A stretch of DNA of 64,000 nt from assembly GCF_002836945.1 (NCBI RefSeq), contig NZ_NIJM01000024.1, positions 1 to 64,000 on the forward strand, written 5' to 3'. Made by a program: the position numbers and the translations under genes. This document shows positions 45,035-55,364 of this stretch, piece by piece. Within the stretch, counting starts at the first letter, position 1, and each line of letters begins with the position of its first letter. The DNA is from Shewanella chilikensis. Lineage in GTDB: Bacteria > Pseudomonadota > Gammaproteobacteria > Enterobacterales > Shewanellaceae. The notes under the pieces are model-generated. The model searched no databases, was not told the DNA's origin, and saw only the letters and a program-made list of their open reading frames with translations.

Positions 45035-45994
45035 ATGGCAAAGGATTTGAATGCAATAAATGAACTGCACTGGCTGATCGACATGGTGCAAACCATAGAG
45101 GTTGGCCTGGTGGTGCTGGACAGAGAATACAATATTCAGCTGTGGAATGGCTTTATGGAAAACCACAGTGGCGTCTCTCCCAACGATATCAAGGGCAACA
45201 ACCTGTTTGAACGTTTTCCGGATCTGCCGGCCAGTTGGCTCAAGCAGAAGATGGAATCTGTGTTTCTGCTGAAAAACCGCGCCTTCATCAGTTGGGAGCA
45301 GAGGCCCTATGTATTCAAATTCAAGAACTATCGGCCCATCACAGGCCGCGCCGAATTCATGTTCCAGAATGTCACCCTGCTGCCGCTGGCCTCTCTGACC
45401 GGGCAGATCTCCCATATCAGCATTATTATCTATGATGTGACGGATATCGCCATCAACAAGCTACAGCTCAAAAGCGCCAACGAACGCCTGGAACACCTGA
45501 GTCAAACCGATGGCCTGACCCAACTGCACAATCGCAGACACTGGCAATTTTGCATGCAGCGGGAGTTTGATCGCCACACCCGCTATGGCGAGCCAGCCAG
45601 CCTGGTGATGTTCGATATAGATCACTTCAAACGGATTAACGACAGCCTGGGGCATATCGCCGGAGACAGGGTTATTCAGCATCTGTCCCATATTCTCAGC
45701 CAAAACCTCAGGGAAACCGACTGCGCCGGGCGCTATGGCGGCGAAGAGTTTGCCGTGGTCTTGTCCCACACCAGCGCCGAAGATGCCCGCTCCTTTGCCG
45801 AGCGGCTACGCACTCAGATAGAAAGTAGCCGCTTCAGCTTCAATGGTCAGCCGGTACCTTTTACTATCAGTTTGGGGATCTGCGATCTGAGTGACGAGGT
45901 GGAAAACAGCGACCAATGGTTGGCCAATGCCGATCAAGCCCTATATCAGGCCAAGGTTTCCGGCCGCAACTGCGTCAGTATTTTCAGCGATTGA
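45035..45994 (+). CDS. PAS-GGDEF diguanylate cyclase
   Basis: Cytoplasmic c-di-GMP synthase of 319 residues. A PAS-like sensor (about 10-135) begins with LDREYNIQLWNGFMENHSG. A GGDEF domain (about 150-318) follows with DGLTQLHNRRHWQF and the active motif YGGEEFAVVL. No membrane segment is visible. It follows the CheC-like response regulator by 16 bases and ends in a bidirectional terminator shared with murA. The PAS signal, probably heme, flavin or a small ligand, cannot be told. Confidence 0.88.
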   Translation: MAKDLNAINELHWLIDMVQTIEVGLVVLDREYNIQLWNGFMENHSGVSPNDIKGNNLFERFPDLPASWLKQKMESVFLLKNRAFISWEQRPYVFKFKNYRPITGRAEFMFQNVTLLPLASLTGQISHISIIIYDVTDIAINKLQLKSANERLEHLSQTDGLTQLHNRRHWQFCMQREFDRHTRYGEPASLVMFDIDHFKRINDSLGHIAGDRVIQHLSHILSQNLRETDCAGRYGGEEFAVVLSHTSAEDARSFAERLRTQIESSRFSFNGQPVPFTISLGICDLSDEVENSDQWLANADQALYQAKVSGRNCVSIFSD

Positions 45995-46010
45995 TTTGCC
46001 GGGAAGACAC

Positions 46011-46045
46011 CAATAAAAAACCACTCTGAGAGTGGTTTTTTATTG
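46011..46045. terminator. bidirectional terminator between the diguanylate cyclase and murA
   Basis: A perfect 15-bp stem (46011-46025 with 46031-46045) with a CTGAG loop is A-rich on one arm and T-rich on the other. It separates two convergent genes and would stop both. Confidence 0.88.
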
Positions 46046-46059
46046 GTCGTGCAACCGGG

Positions 46060-47328
<1,269 letters not shown>

Positions 47329-47586
47329 CTAGGCTGGCATGTTGAAGATTTTTTCACGCTGCCACTGGGTAGGCGTAAAAGTCTTAATACTGAGCGCATG
47401 CATCTCACCACTGGTGATCTTATCCATCAGGGGCGCATAGATAGCCTGCTGCTGCTTGATACGGCTCATGCCATCGAAACATTCACCCACGGCCACTATC
47501 TTGAAATGACTGCCTTCGGCGCTGACATAAACTTCCGTCAACGAGAGTGAGTCCTTTAATATTTGTTCTATCTCTGTGGTATTCAT
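47329..47586 (-). CDS. ibaG: BolA-family protein IbaG
   Basis: Small BolA-fold protein of 85 residues from ATG 47586; the longer in-frame start at 47637 overlaps mlaB and is unlikely. It has the conserved EVYVSAEGSHFKIVAVG and the GEMHALSIKTFTP motif that contains the histidine used with monothiol glutaredoxins for iron-sulfur cluster binding. It lies 8 bases after mlaB and 9 before murA. In E. coli the protein (YrbA) is linked to acid stress. Confidence 0.92.
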   Translation of the reverse strand: MNTTEIEQILKDSLSLTEVYVSAEGSHFKIVAVGECFDGMSRIKQQQAIYAPLMDKITSGEMHALSIKTFTPTQWQREKIFNMPA

Positions 47587-47593
47587 AGGAAAC

Positions 47594-47881
47594 TTACCTA
47601 GTTTGGCCCTCTTTGGTAAAGAAGGCATCCAAATCATACAGGGCGATCAACTTACGCACCTGTGGCGAGGGAGAAGCCAGGGTCAGCTCCCCCTTTCTGA
47701 GACTGACAAGCTCCATTAGAAACGCCATGCCGGCACTGTCCGAGTATGTCAGCTCGCTGAGATCCAACCGGCGCACATCGGCCGGCAGCAGTGTCTTGCG
47801 CGTTTTCCACAAGCGGGTGACTTCTTCTTGAGTCAAACGCCCGCTCAACTTGCAGCTATCGCCCTGTGGCTCAAGCTTCAT
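47594..47881 (-). CDS. mlaB: MlaB, STAS-domain subunit of the MlaFEDB transporter
   Basis: Cytoplasmic STAS-domain protein of 95 residues that stabilises the MlaFE ATPase complex. The VRRLDLSELTYSDSAGMAFL core is the STAS signature. Its ATG overlaps the mlaC stop by four bases. Fitting its place in the conserved order, it needs no other assignment. Confidence 0.92.
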   Translation of the reverse strand: MKLEPQGDSCKLSGRLTQEEVTRLWKTRKTLLPADVRRLDLSELTYSDSAGMAFLMELVSLRKGELTLASPSPQVRKLIALYDLDAFFTKEGQTR

Positions 47882-48534
47882 AGCGCATCCTTGCCTTTGG
47901 GGCCATCGGGATCCACGTGAGCCTGAGTGCGCTCTTTAAGCATCTCAATCACGGCATCTATGCCTTTTTGGCGAATGAGTGTAGTGACTTCCGATTGCTT
48001 GGAGGCCAGCAAGCTGACACCTTCGGCAACCAGGTCAAAGGCCTTCCAGGTATCGTCCTTCAAACGACGTGCCTTGAACTGCAACTTGATGGGCGGACGA
48101 CCCGCTTCAATGATCTGTACATTCACCTCGACTATCTTTTCCTGGCTGAAGTCGATGGCGCGGCCAAATTCCACCTTCTGATTGGTGTACTCGGTAAAAG
48201 CCTGGGCATAGGTGGAAACCAGATAGCCCTCAAACGCATCGACAAAGGCATCACGCTGCTCTCTGGTGGTCTGCTGCAGGTATTGGCCCATCACCTTGTA
48301 AGCGGCGTACTTGTAATCCACATAAGGCATCAGCTCCTCTTTAACGATCACCTTGAGGTGATCCGGATTGCTGTCGATAATGCTCTTATCCTGGTGAAAA
48401 CGGTTAAATGTCTTGTCGGCAACCTGCTCCACCATGACATAAGGGTTGCTGGTATCGATATCGGCCGCCTGTGCCACCGATGCAGACGCCAGGCAGGCGA
48501 CGGCCAACAGATTACGGATTATCCCTTTAAACAT
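47878..48534 (-). CDS. mlaC: MlaC, periplasmic phospholipid-binding protein
   Basis: Periplasmic lipid carrier of 218 residues between the outer-membrane MlaA and the inner-membrane MlaFEDB complex. Residues 1-23 are a signal peptide (AVACLASASVAQAA). The NTF2-like/Tol-Ttg2-type domain is visible in VEQVADKTFNRF and YRLxxD-like blocks. It lies 10 bases after mlaD and overlaps mlaB by four bases. Confidence 0.93.
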   Translation of the reverse strand: MFKGIIRNLLAVACLASASVAQAADIDTSNPYVMVEQVADKTFNRFHQDKSIIDSNPDHLKVIVKEELMPYVDYKYAAYKVMGQYLQQTTREQRDAFVDAFEGYLVSTYAQAFTEYTNQKVEFGRAIDFSQEKIVEVNVQIIEAGRPPIKLQFKARRLKDDTWKAFDLVAEGVSLLASKQSEVTTLIRQKGIDAVIEMLKERTQAHVDPDGPKGKDAL

Positions 48535-48544
48535 CTCAGTGCTC

Positions 48545-49018
48545 CTAGTTGTCCTTTGAACCCATGCTATATAAAAACTGTCCGATCAACTCCTCCAGCA
48601 CCAGTGCCGAACGGGTATCGTCAATGCGATCGCCATCTTGCAAAATCGCGATATCGTCATCCATAAACCCGGGCGTCAAGCCGAGAAACTGTTCACCCAG
48701 CAAGCCAGAGGTCAAGATAGCCAGGCTGCTAGTTTCAGGAAACTGGTCGTAACGCTTATCCATAGTCAGAGTCACCACTGGCACCATCTGCTTGGGATCC
48801 AGGGTGATCTGACTGACCCGGCCGACAACCACACCGCCCACTTTGACCGGCGAGCGTACTTTAAGGCCGCCAATATTACTGAACTTAGCTGTCAGAGTGT
48901 AAGTATTGCTAGCGGACTGCACCTCCACATTGGCCACCTTGTATACCAGCAGCAAAAAAGCCACCAGTCCCGCCAACAGGAAGAGTCCCACCATAAATTC
49001 AATTTTTCGTGTCAACAT
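48545..49018 (-). CDS. mlaD: MlaD, MCE-domain inner-membrane subunit
   Basis: MCE protein of 157 residues that forms the hexameric ring of the transporter. It has an N-terminal membrane helix (about 9-28) and a single MCE domain with the FSNIGGLKVRSPVKVGGVVVGRV signature. The start is ATG 49018 (MLTRKIEFMVG, aligning with E. coli MlaD); an in-frame ATG at 49039 is possible. The C-terminal tail is shorter than in E. coli. Confidence 0.94.
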   Translation of the reverse strand: MLTRKIEFMVGLFLLAGLVAFLLLVYKVANVEVQSASNTYTLTAKFSNIGGLKVRSPVKVGGVVVGRVSQITLDPKQMVPVVTLTMDKRYDQFPETSSLAILTSGLLGEQFLGLTPGFMDDDIAILQDGDRIDDTRSALVLEELIGQFLYSMGSKDN

Positions 49019-49061
49019 AGAGTCACCAGAGTTAATCATCCATTATGCGCCGGCGCCAAAA

Positions 49062-49847
49062 TCAGCGGGCAAACATCAGCGCCGTCAATAAGAAGTCCAG
49101 CGCCAATACCGCCAGGCTGGACTGCACCACAGTCTGAGTGGTCGCGCGGCTAATCCCTTCCGGATTAGGCACCACCTGATAACCTCGATAGAGGGCTATC
49201 CAGGTCACCACTATGGCAAAAACAAAACTTTTAATCAGACAGTTGACTATGTCCTGCCGCCACTCCACCGCGGCCTGCAGAATCGACCAGAAGGCGCCAT
49301 TGTCTATACCTTTCCATTCAACCCCAACCAGATAACCGCCATAGATACCCACAGTGGTAAACATCAAGGCCAGCAACGGCATGCTGATCACCCCGGCCCA
49401 GAAGCGCGGCGCAATCACCTGCCGTAGCGGATCTATCGCCATCATCTCCAAACTGGAGAGCTGCTCTGTGGATTTCATCAACCCCAGTTCAGCAGTCAGG
49501 GCTGAACCGGCGCGGCCGGCAAACAGCAGGGCTGTGACCACTGGCCCAAGCTCCCTGAGCAAGCTCAGCGCCACCATGGGGCCCAGGCTCTCTTCGGTGC
49601 CAAAATCCACCAAAATGTTGTAGCCCTGCAGCGCCAGCACCATGCCAATAAACAGCCCGGAAACCAAAATGATCACCATGGACTGCACGCCGACGACGTA
49701 AACCTGCTTTATCAGCAGTGGCAAGCCTTTGCGTGGCCGTGGCAGCTGCACCAGGGCGCCCCAAAGCATCACTCCGGCCTTGCCGAGACCTGTTATCAGA
49801 CCCAGGGCATTGCGGCCAAGGTTGGCTATCGAATCAGTCAAGCTCAC
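49062..49847 (-). CDS. mlaE: MlaE, permease subunit
   Basis: Inner-membrane permease of 261 residues with several hydrophobic segments and the signature [31 protein letters not shown]. The start is GTG 49847, which has AAGGAG eight bases upstream and lies within the last 14 bases of mlaF, so translation is coupled. The in-frame start at 49901 would cover more of mlaF and is unlikely. Confidence 0.94.
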   Translation of the reverse strand: MSLTDSIANLGRNALGLITGLGKAGVMLWGALVQLPRPRKGLPLLIKQVYVVGVQSMVIILVSGLFIGMVLALQGYNILVDFGTEESLGPMVALSLLRELGPVVTALLFAGRAGSALTAELGLMKSTEQLSSLEMMAIDPLRQVIAPRFWAGVISMPLLALMFTTVGIYGGYLVGVEWKGIDNGAFWSILQAAVEWRQDIVNCLIKSFVFAIVVTWIALYRGYQVVPNPEGISRATTQTVVQSSLAVLALDFLLTALMFAR

Positions 49848-50661
49848 CGAGCAACTCCTTCTGATAATCCTGCGCCGGATAGTGAAAAGGCACAGGGCCA
49901 TCCGGCATACCGTCGATAAACTGCCTCAGCTGTGGATTGTCGGCCTGCTTGAGCTCGGCCGGTGTGCCATGGGCTATGATGCGCTTGTCGGCAATCACAT
50001 ACACATAGTCGGCAATGCTCAGCACTTCGCCAACGTCATGGGAAACCACCACTGAGGTGAGATTCAAGGCATCGGACAGCTCTTTAATCAGCTTCACCAG
50101 CACTCCCATGGAGATGGGGTCCTGACCGGCAAACGGCTCGTCATACAGCACCATTTCCGGCTCGAGTGCTATGGCACGAGCCAAGGCTGCCCGGCGCTGC
50201 ATACCGCCGGAAAGTTCGCTCGGCATCAACTGCGCCGCCCCGCGAAGTCCTACGGCTTCAAGCTTCATCAACACTATGCGGCGGATGATAGCTTCCGGCA
50301 GCCCTGAGTGCTCCCTGAGTGCAAACGCCACGTTATCGAACACATTCATATCGGTAAACAGGGCGCCGCTCTGGAACAACATGCTCATCCGCTTACGAGC
50401 TTCAAACAGCTCGTGGCGGCTCAGCTTGTGAAGATCCTGACCATCGAACAGCACCTCGCCATGATCCGGAGTCAGTTGCCCACCAATGAGCTTCAGCAGC
50501 GTAGTCTTGCCTATGCCGCTGGGTCCCATGATGGCAGTGACTTTACCTCTGGGAATCGTGAGGCTTATCTGCTCAAAAATCACCCTCGAGCCACGACTGA
50601 AGCCGAGGTTGTTGACCTCGACCAGGGGAGAAGGATTTTGCTGCTTGTTGGATTCCGGCAT
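49834..50661 (-). CDS. mlaF: MlaF, ATPase subunit
   Basis: ABC ATPase of 275 residues. Walker A is GPSGIGKTT, the signature ELSGGMQRR and Walker [10 protein letters not shown], with the H-loop in VVSHDVGEV. It powers retrograde phospholipid transport with MlaEDBC. It is the first gene of the operon, started at ATG 50661, and faces yrbG across 284 bases. That spacer includes AGTATC-N7-GATACT at 50868-50886, a possible operator for either side. Confidence 0.95.
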   Translation of the reverse strand: MPESNKQQNPSPLVEVNNLGFSRGSRVIFEQISLTIPRGKVTAIMGPSGIGKTTLLKLIGGQLTPDHGEVLFDGQDLHKLSRHELFEARKRMSMLFQSGALFTDMNVFDNVAFALREHSGLPEAIIRRIVLMKLEAVGLRGAAQLMPSELSGGMQRRAALARAIALEPEMVLYDEPFAGQDPISMGVLVKLIKELSDALNLTSVVVSHDVGEVLSIADYVYVIADKRIIAHGTPAELKQADNPQLRQFIDGMPDGPVPFHYPAQDYQKELLGELD

Positions 50662-50945
50662 CAAAATGAAATGGAGACCTTGTCTAGTGGAATTCAAGTT
50701 ACGGCGCGGCTGTAGCACCACGGCACATAAGGCCCGCCGTTATAAGGCTTGATACTGCCGCAGGCTTACTGAATTGACGCTGAATGGCGCCCGGTAACCC
50801 GTCTGGCCAAGCCAAAGATAAGCGATAAATTGTACGCAATTGAGGATAAGCGCACAACTGAATCAATAGTATCGCGCCGTGATACTTTCAATTTGTAGCA
50901 AATACGGCGAAAATGCACGCCAGAATCCGTAGCTTTATTTACTGC

Positions 50946-51908
50946 ATGTTATTCAATATTTTCTTGCTGCTCGCCGGCTTATCCGTCCTGGTCTGGAGTG
51001 CCGATAAATTCGTTTATGGCGCCGGGGCTTTTGCCCGTAACCTGGGATTGCCTCCCATGTTGATAGGACTGACCATAGTCGCCATGGGCAGTTCGGCCCC
51101 GGAGATGTTCGTTGCCGCCAGCGCCTCTATGGCCGGCATGCCGGATACGGCCGTGGGAAATGTGCTGGGTTCCAATGTCGCCAATGTCAGCTTGATCCTG
51201 GGTTTAACCGCCCTGCTCGGAGCTATTGCCGTCAGCTCCAAGACCCTGAAGCGGGAGATCCCCATGATGCTGGGCGCCACTGTGCTGGCAGGCTACTTCC
51301 TGCACGATCAGTATCTGAGCCGCAGCGAAGGGGTTACTTTGCTGGCGCTGTTCTTCGGCTTAATGGGCTATCTTATCTGGCATGCACTGACCAACAAGAA
51401 CAAGGATCCGCTCGCCGACGAAGCCGATGCCGAGATCCCCAAAGATGTGCCCACTGCCAAAGCGGTACTCTGGTTGATCATAGGCTTGGTACTCTTGCCG
51501 CTGTCGGCAGACTGGATGGTCGAAGGTGCTGTAGGTATTGCCAAGTCTTTTGGACTGTCTGATCTGGTTATCGGCCTGACCATCATTGCCGTAGGCACCA
51601 GCCTGCCGGAACTGGCGGCCTGCGTGGCCGGAGTACTCAAGAAAGAGGACGACTTGGCCATAGGTAATATTGTCGGCTCCAACCTGTTTAATATTTTGGC
51701 GGTACTGGCTATACCTGGTCTTATCGCCCCGGGCGTAATCGATGCCGCGGCAGCCGGACGCGACTTTTATATGGTTTTGGGCACCAGTTGTGCCCTGGCA
51801 CTCCTGGTGCTGAGCACAGGCAAACAACGTGAACTCAAGCGCTGGCACGGTGCCTTACTACTGATAAGCTTCATTGGCTATCAATACAGCCTGTTTCAAT
51901 CCCACTAG
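50946..51908 (+). CDS. yrbG: calcium/sodium antiporter YrbG
   Basis: Inner-membrane CaCA-family exchanger of 320 residues. Two internal repeats carry the conserved acidic helices: MGSSAPEMFVA and VGTSLPELAAC. About ten membrane segments are visible. Start choice is by comparison with E. coli YrbG, which begins MLLATALL; ATG 50946 gives MLFNIFLL, whereas ATG 50913 would add eleven residues. Neither has a clear ribosome-binding site. It heads the kdsD-kdsC-lpt cluster. Confidence 0.9.
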   Translation: MLFNIFLLLAGLSVLVWSADKFVYGAGAFARNLGLPPMLIGLTIVAMGSSAPEMFVAASASMAGMPDTAVGNVLGSNVANVSLILGLTALLGAIAVSSKTLKREIPMMLGATVLAGYFLHDQYLSRSEGVTLLALFFGLMGYLIWHALTNKNKDPLADEADAEIPKDVPTAKAVLWLIIGLVLLPLSADWMVEGAVGIAKSFGLSDLVIGLTIIAVGTSLPELAACVAGVLKKEDDLAIGNIVGSNLFNILAVLAIPGLIAPGVIDAAAAGRDFYMVLGTSCALALLVLSTGKQRELKRWHGALLLISFIGYQYSLFQSH

Positions 51909-51938
51909 CGATGAAGGGCAAAAAGACGAGAGACAACT

Positions 51939-52916
51939 ATGGCAGAAGCTAAGCAACTGCGCCAATGGGGCCGCAGAGTAATAGATATCGAGAAACAAGC
52001 ACTGGACAACCTGTACCAGTTTGTTGATTCCCCCGAATTCGCCCAAGCCTGCGAACTGATCCTCAACTGCAGCGGCAAGGTGATAGTGATGGGGATGGGG
52101 AAATCGGGCCATATAGGCAACAAGATTTCTGCCACCCTCGCCAGCACAGGCACCCCGGCATTCTTCGTTCACCCGGGCGAAGCCAGCCACGGCGACCTGG
52201 GGGTGTTGAGTGAAAACGATATCGTATTGGCTATCTCCAACTCGGGCGAGTCCAGCGAAATTCTGACCCTGATACCCGTCATCAAGCGCCAGGGGATCCC
52301 TATGATCTCCATGACAGGCAAGCCAGAATCCACCATGGCTAAGCTGGCGCAGTTGCATCTGTGCATCAAGGTGCAGGAAGAAGCCTGCCCGCTGGGCTTG
52401 GCACCCACCTCCAGCACCACGGCTACCCTGGTGATGGGAGACGCCCTGGCGGTCGCGCTGTTGCAGGCCAAGGGCTTTACCAAAGATGACTTTGCCCTGT
52501 CGCATCCCGGCGGCGCTTTAGGACGCAAGCTACTGCTCAAGGTCAGTGATGTGATGCACAAAGGCGAAGAGCTGCCGTTGGTCACAGAAGATATCTGTAT
52601 CACCGACGCCCTCTATGAAATCTCCAAAAAGGGCCTGGGTATGACCTCAGTGGTCAATCAACAGAAACAACTGGTGGGTATTTTCACCGATGGTGATTTG
52701 AGACGTGTCATAGACGCCGGAGTCAACCTGCGTACCACAAAAATCAGCGACGTCATGACCCGGAATTGCATCACCAGTGGTGACAATATCCTCGCAGCTC
52801 AGGCGCTCAAGGTGATGGACGAGAATGACATCAACGGTCTTATTGTCATCAATGGCGCCAATGAGCCAATTGGGGCACTCAATATGCTGGATATGGTCAA
52901 GGCGGGGGTTATCTGA
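51939..52916 (+). CDS. kdsD: D-arabinose 5-phosphate isomerase KdsD
   Basis: Converts ribulose 5-phosphate to arabinose 5-phosphate, the first step of Kdo synthesis for lipopolysaccharide. The 325 residues comprise a SIS domain (about 35-170) with GMGKSGHIGNKI and SNSGESSE, then two CBS domains (about 200-320). Its stop overlaps the kdsC start (TGATG). Length and order match E. coli. Confidence 0.95.
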   Translation: MAEAKQLRQWGRRVIDIEKQALDNLYQFVDSPEFAQACELILNCSGKVIVMGMGKSGHIGNKISATLASTGTPAFFVHPGEASHGDLGVLSENDIVLAISNSGESSEILTLIPVIKRQGIPMISMTGKPESTMAKLAQLHLCIKVQEEACPLGLAPTSSTTATLVMGDALAVALLQAKGFTKDDFALSHPGGALGRKLLLKVSDVMHKGEELPLVTEDICITDALYEISKKGLGMTSVVNQQKQLVGIFTDGDLRRVIDAGVNLRTTKISDVMTRNCITSGDNILAAQALKVMDENDINGLIVINGANEPIGALNMLDMVKAGVI

Positions 52917-53467
52917 TGAGTCATCAAGGTTTCTACGGCCCCATAAGCGAAGATAACTGGCAAAGAGCCGCCAAAATCAAACTGCTTATCTGTGATGTCG
53001 ACGGTGTCTTCTCCGATGGCCGCATCTATATGAGCAACAGCGGTGAAGAGCTGAAAGCCTTCCATACCCGCGATGGCTATGGGGTGCGCTCGCTGCTGTC
53101 CTGCGGTATCCAGGTGGCGGTGATCACCGGCCGCAAGTCCCAGATAGTCGAAAACCGTATGACGGCCCTGGGGGTAGACAAGATTTATCAAGGCATAGAC
53201 AACAAGCTGGAGCCCTATGAGGCGCTGCTGAAACATTATGATCTCAAGCCTGAACAAGTGGCCTATATAGGTGACGACATTGTCGACTTGCCGGTGATGA
53301 AGCAAGTTGGACTGGCGGTTTGCGTGGCCGATGGTCATCCTTGGGTAAGGCAGCACTGCCACATGGTCACTCAGATTGCCGGCGGCCATGGTGCACTCCG
53401 GGAGCTGGCGGATCTTATCCTGCTCAGTCAGGACAAATTTGAAAATGCCCACGGAATGAGTATATGA
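52916..53467 (+). CDS. kdsC: Kdo-8-phosphate phosphatase KdsC
   Basis: HAD-superfamily phosphatase of 183 residues that releases Kdo from its phosphate. The motifs are LLICDVDGVFSDGRI (catalytic Asp pair), VAVITGRKS, and the later GDDIVDLPVM. Length is as in other gammaproteobacteria. It overlaps lptC by four bases. Confidence 0.95.
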   Translation: MSHQGFYGPISEDNWQRAAKIKLLICDVDGVFSDGRIYMSNSGEELKAFHTRDGYGVRSLLSCGIQVAVITGRKSQIVENRMTALGVDKIYQGIDNKLEPYEALLKHYDLKPEQVAYIGDDIVDLPVMKQVGLAVCVADGHPWVRQHCHMVTQIAGGHGALRELADLILLSQDKFENAHGMSI

Positions 53468-54024
53468 ATAGGGTCACCCTGGCCATTATTTTGTTTTTCT
53501 CCACTGCACTTATCCTTTACTGGCAGGTGCAGAACAAGCGCAACGCTCAACAGAGTGAGGCGCCTGTGGATGTGGTTAGGCCTGACTTTGTCGCCGATGA
53601 CCTGCGCTCGGTCAACTTTGACGAGCAGGGCAATGTCGCCAGTAGGGTCGCCGCGGCGCACATGGAACATTATGAAGCCAGTGAAAAGACCTTCTTCAAC
53701 CAACCGGTTTATCTGGTCTATCCGGACAAGGGCGAGGCACAGTGGCGTCTGTCTGCCAACGAGGGCAGGCTCAATCGCAAGAGTAACCGAGTGGTACTTG
53801 AAAATAATGTTATCATCGACGCCATTAGCCCCAATGAACCGATCCAGAGCCTGAAAACCAGTTATGTGGAGCTGGATCTGGACACCATGATCATGACCTC
53901 AGATCGCGAGATCCTGATCGAAGGCAAAGACTTTAATATCAAGGGATCCGGCCTGTACGCCGATCTCAATGCTCAGCAAGTGAAGCTGACCAGTCAGGTG
54001 AAAGGAACCTATGAAACCAAGTAA
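53464..54024 (+). CDS. lptC: LptC, LPS-export bitopic protein
   Basis: Inner-membrane protein of 186 residues with one N-terminal anchor (about 6-24) and a periplasmic LptC jellyroll domain. It transfers LPS from the LptBFG extractor to LptA. Its 3' end overlaps lptA by 14 bases. The domain is recognised by EPIQSLKTSYVELDLDTMIMTSDREI-type strands and by position. Confidence 0.92.
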   Translation: MNRVTLAIILFFSTALILYWQVQNKRNAQQSEAPVDVVRPDFVADDLRSVNFDEQGNVASRVAAAHMEHYEASEKTFFNQPVYLVYPDKGEAQWRLSANEGRLNRKSNRVVLENNVIIDAISPNEPIQSLKTSYVELDLDTMIMTSDREILIEGKDFNIKGSGLYADLNAQQVKLTSQVKGTYETK

Positions 54025-54544
54025 GCTTTTTATCGGTGCCCTCTTGTGCATCACAAGCCTGTCGGCAGTGGCCATTGAAGAAGATCTGCGGCAAAAAGTA
54101 CAGATCAGAGCCGCCAATCAGTTTGCCGATATCAAAAACAAGCGTGTGGTATACGGCGGGCCTGTCACAGTCACCCAGGGCAGTTTGAAACTGCTGGCCG
54201 ATGAACTCACGGCTTACACAGAAGACAAGAGTGGCGAGCGGATCCTGGTGGCCAAGGGCTCACCCGCTACCTATACCCAGAAACTGGAAGACGGCCGTCT
54301 GGCCAGTGCCAAGGCCAAAGAGATCCACTACAACATAGACAGTCGTATCATGACCCTGCTGGGCCAGGCCAAAGTGGAACAGGACGGCAGCGAAGTGACC
54401 GCCGAGAAGATAGTCTACGACATCAACAAGCAACAGCTTGAAGCGGAAAGCAGCGGCAAAGGCCAAGACAGGGTAACCACTGTTATCCAGCCGGAAAACT
54501 ATCAGGATCTCAACAAGAAAGAACAGCAGCAGGAACCGCAATGA
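54011..54544 (+). CDS. lptA: LptA, periplasmic LPS-transport bridge
   Basis: Periplasmic beta-jellyroll protein of 177 residues with a signal peptide (about 1-21, [10 protein letters not shown]). It oligomerises between LptC and LptD to carry LPS across the periplasm. It contains the [23 protein letters not shown] strand pattern of LptA. AAAGGAACCT precedes the ATG inside lptC. A four-base overlap leads into lptB. Confidence 0.93.
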   Translation: MKPSKLFIGALLCITSLSAVAIEEDLRQKVQIRAANQFADIKNKRVVYGGPVTVTQGSLKLLADELTAYTEDKSGERILVAKGSPATYTQKLEDGRLASAKAKEIHYNIDSRIMTLLGQAKVEQDGSEVTAEKIVYDINKQQLEAESSGKGQDRVTTVIQPENYQDLNKKEQQQEPQ

Positions 54545-55269
54545 CCAGCACCCTGACGGCACAAAACCTGGCAAAGAGTTACAAGAAGCGCAACGTAGTC
54601 AAAGACGTCAGCCTATCGGTCAACACCGGCCAAATCGTCGGGCTGCTGGGCCCCAACGGAGCTGGCAAGACCACCACCTTCTATATGGTGGTTGGGCTGG
54701 TACAAAGTGACAAGGGTCGTATCTTCATTGACGACGACGAGTTGACCTTGGATCCCATGCACCTGCGTGCCCGTAAAGGCATAGGCTATCTGCCACAGGA
54801 AGCCAGTATTTTCCGCAAGCTGTCGGTGCATGACAACATCATGGCCGTGCTGCAAACCCGCAAAGAACTCAACAGCGACGAGCGCGAGGAACAACTCGAA
54901 CAGCTGCTGGAAGAATTCCACATTACCCACATACGTGACAGCCTGGGGATGTCCCTCTCCGGCGGTGAACGCCGCCGGGTGGAAATCGCCCGGGCATTGG
55001 CCGCCAATCCACAGTTCATTCTGCTGGATGAGCCGTTCGCCGGTGTGGATCCCATCTCAGTTATCGATATCAAGAAAATCATCGAACAGCTTAAGTCCCG
55101 CGGTTTGGGGGTGCTGATCACAGACCACAATGTTCGCGAAACGCTCGACGTTTGTGAGCGAGCCTACATTGTCAGCCATGGGCAGTTGATCGCCGAGGGC
55201 ACACCCGCTGAAATCTTGGACAACCAGCAAGTGCGTGCTGTGTACTTAGGCGAACAATTCAGGCTATAG
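54541..55269 (+). CDS. lptB: LptB, LPS-export ABC ATPase
   Basis: Cytoplasmic ATPase of 242 residues that drives LPS extraction with LptF and LptG (not in this window). Walker A is GPNGAGKTT, the Q-loop [10 protein letters not shown], the signature [17 protein letters not shown] and Walker [10 protein letters not shown]. Complete and of standard length. It is followed by rpoN after 95 bases. Confidence 0.96.
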   Translation: MTSTLTAQNLAKSYKKRNVVKDVSLSVNTGQIVGLLGPNGAGKTTTFYMVVGLVQSDKGRIFIDDDELTLDPMHLRARKGIGYLPQEASIFRKLSVHDNIMAVLQTRKELNSDEREEQLEQLLEEFHITHIRDSLGMSLSGGERRRVEIARALAANPQFILLDEPFAGVDPISVIDIKKIIEQLKSRGLGVLITDHNVRETLDVCERAYIVSHGQLIAEGTPAEILDNQQVRAVYLGEQFRL

Positions 55270-55364
55270 TTAGGATCATGTCATCCGGCGGCAATTCCGG
55301 GTATTATAGTTTGTTATTATTGAATTTTTTCCTTGAAAAATAACGAGTAGGGATTAGCGGTATA

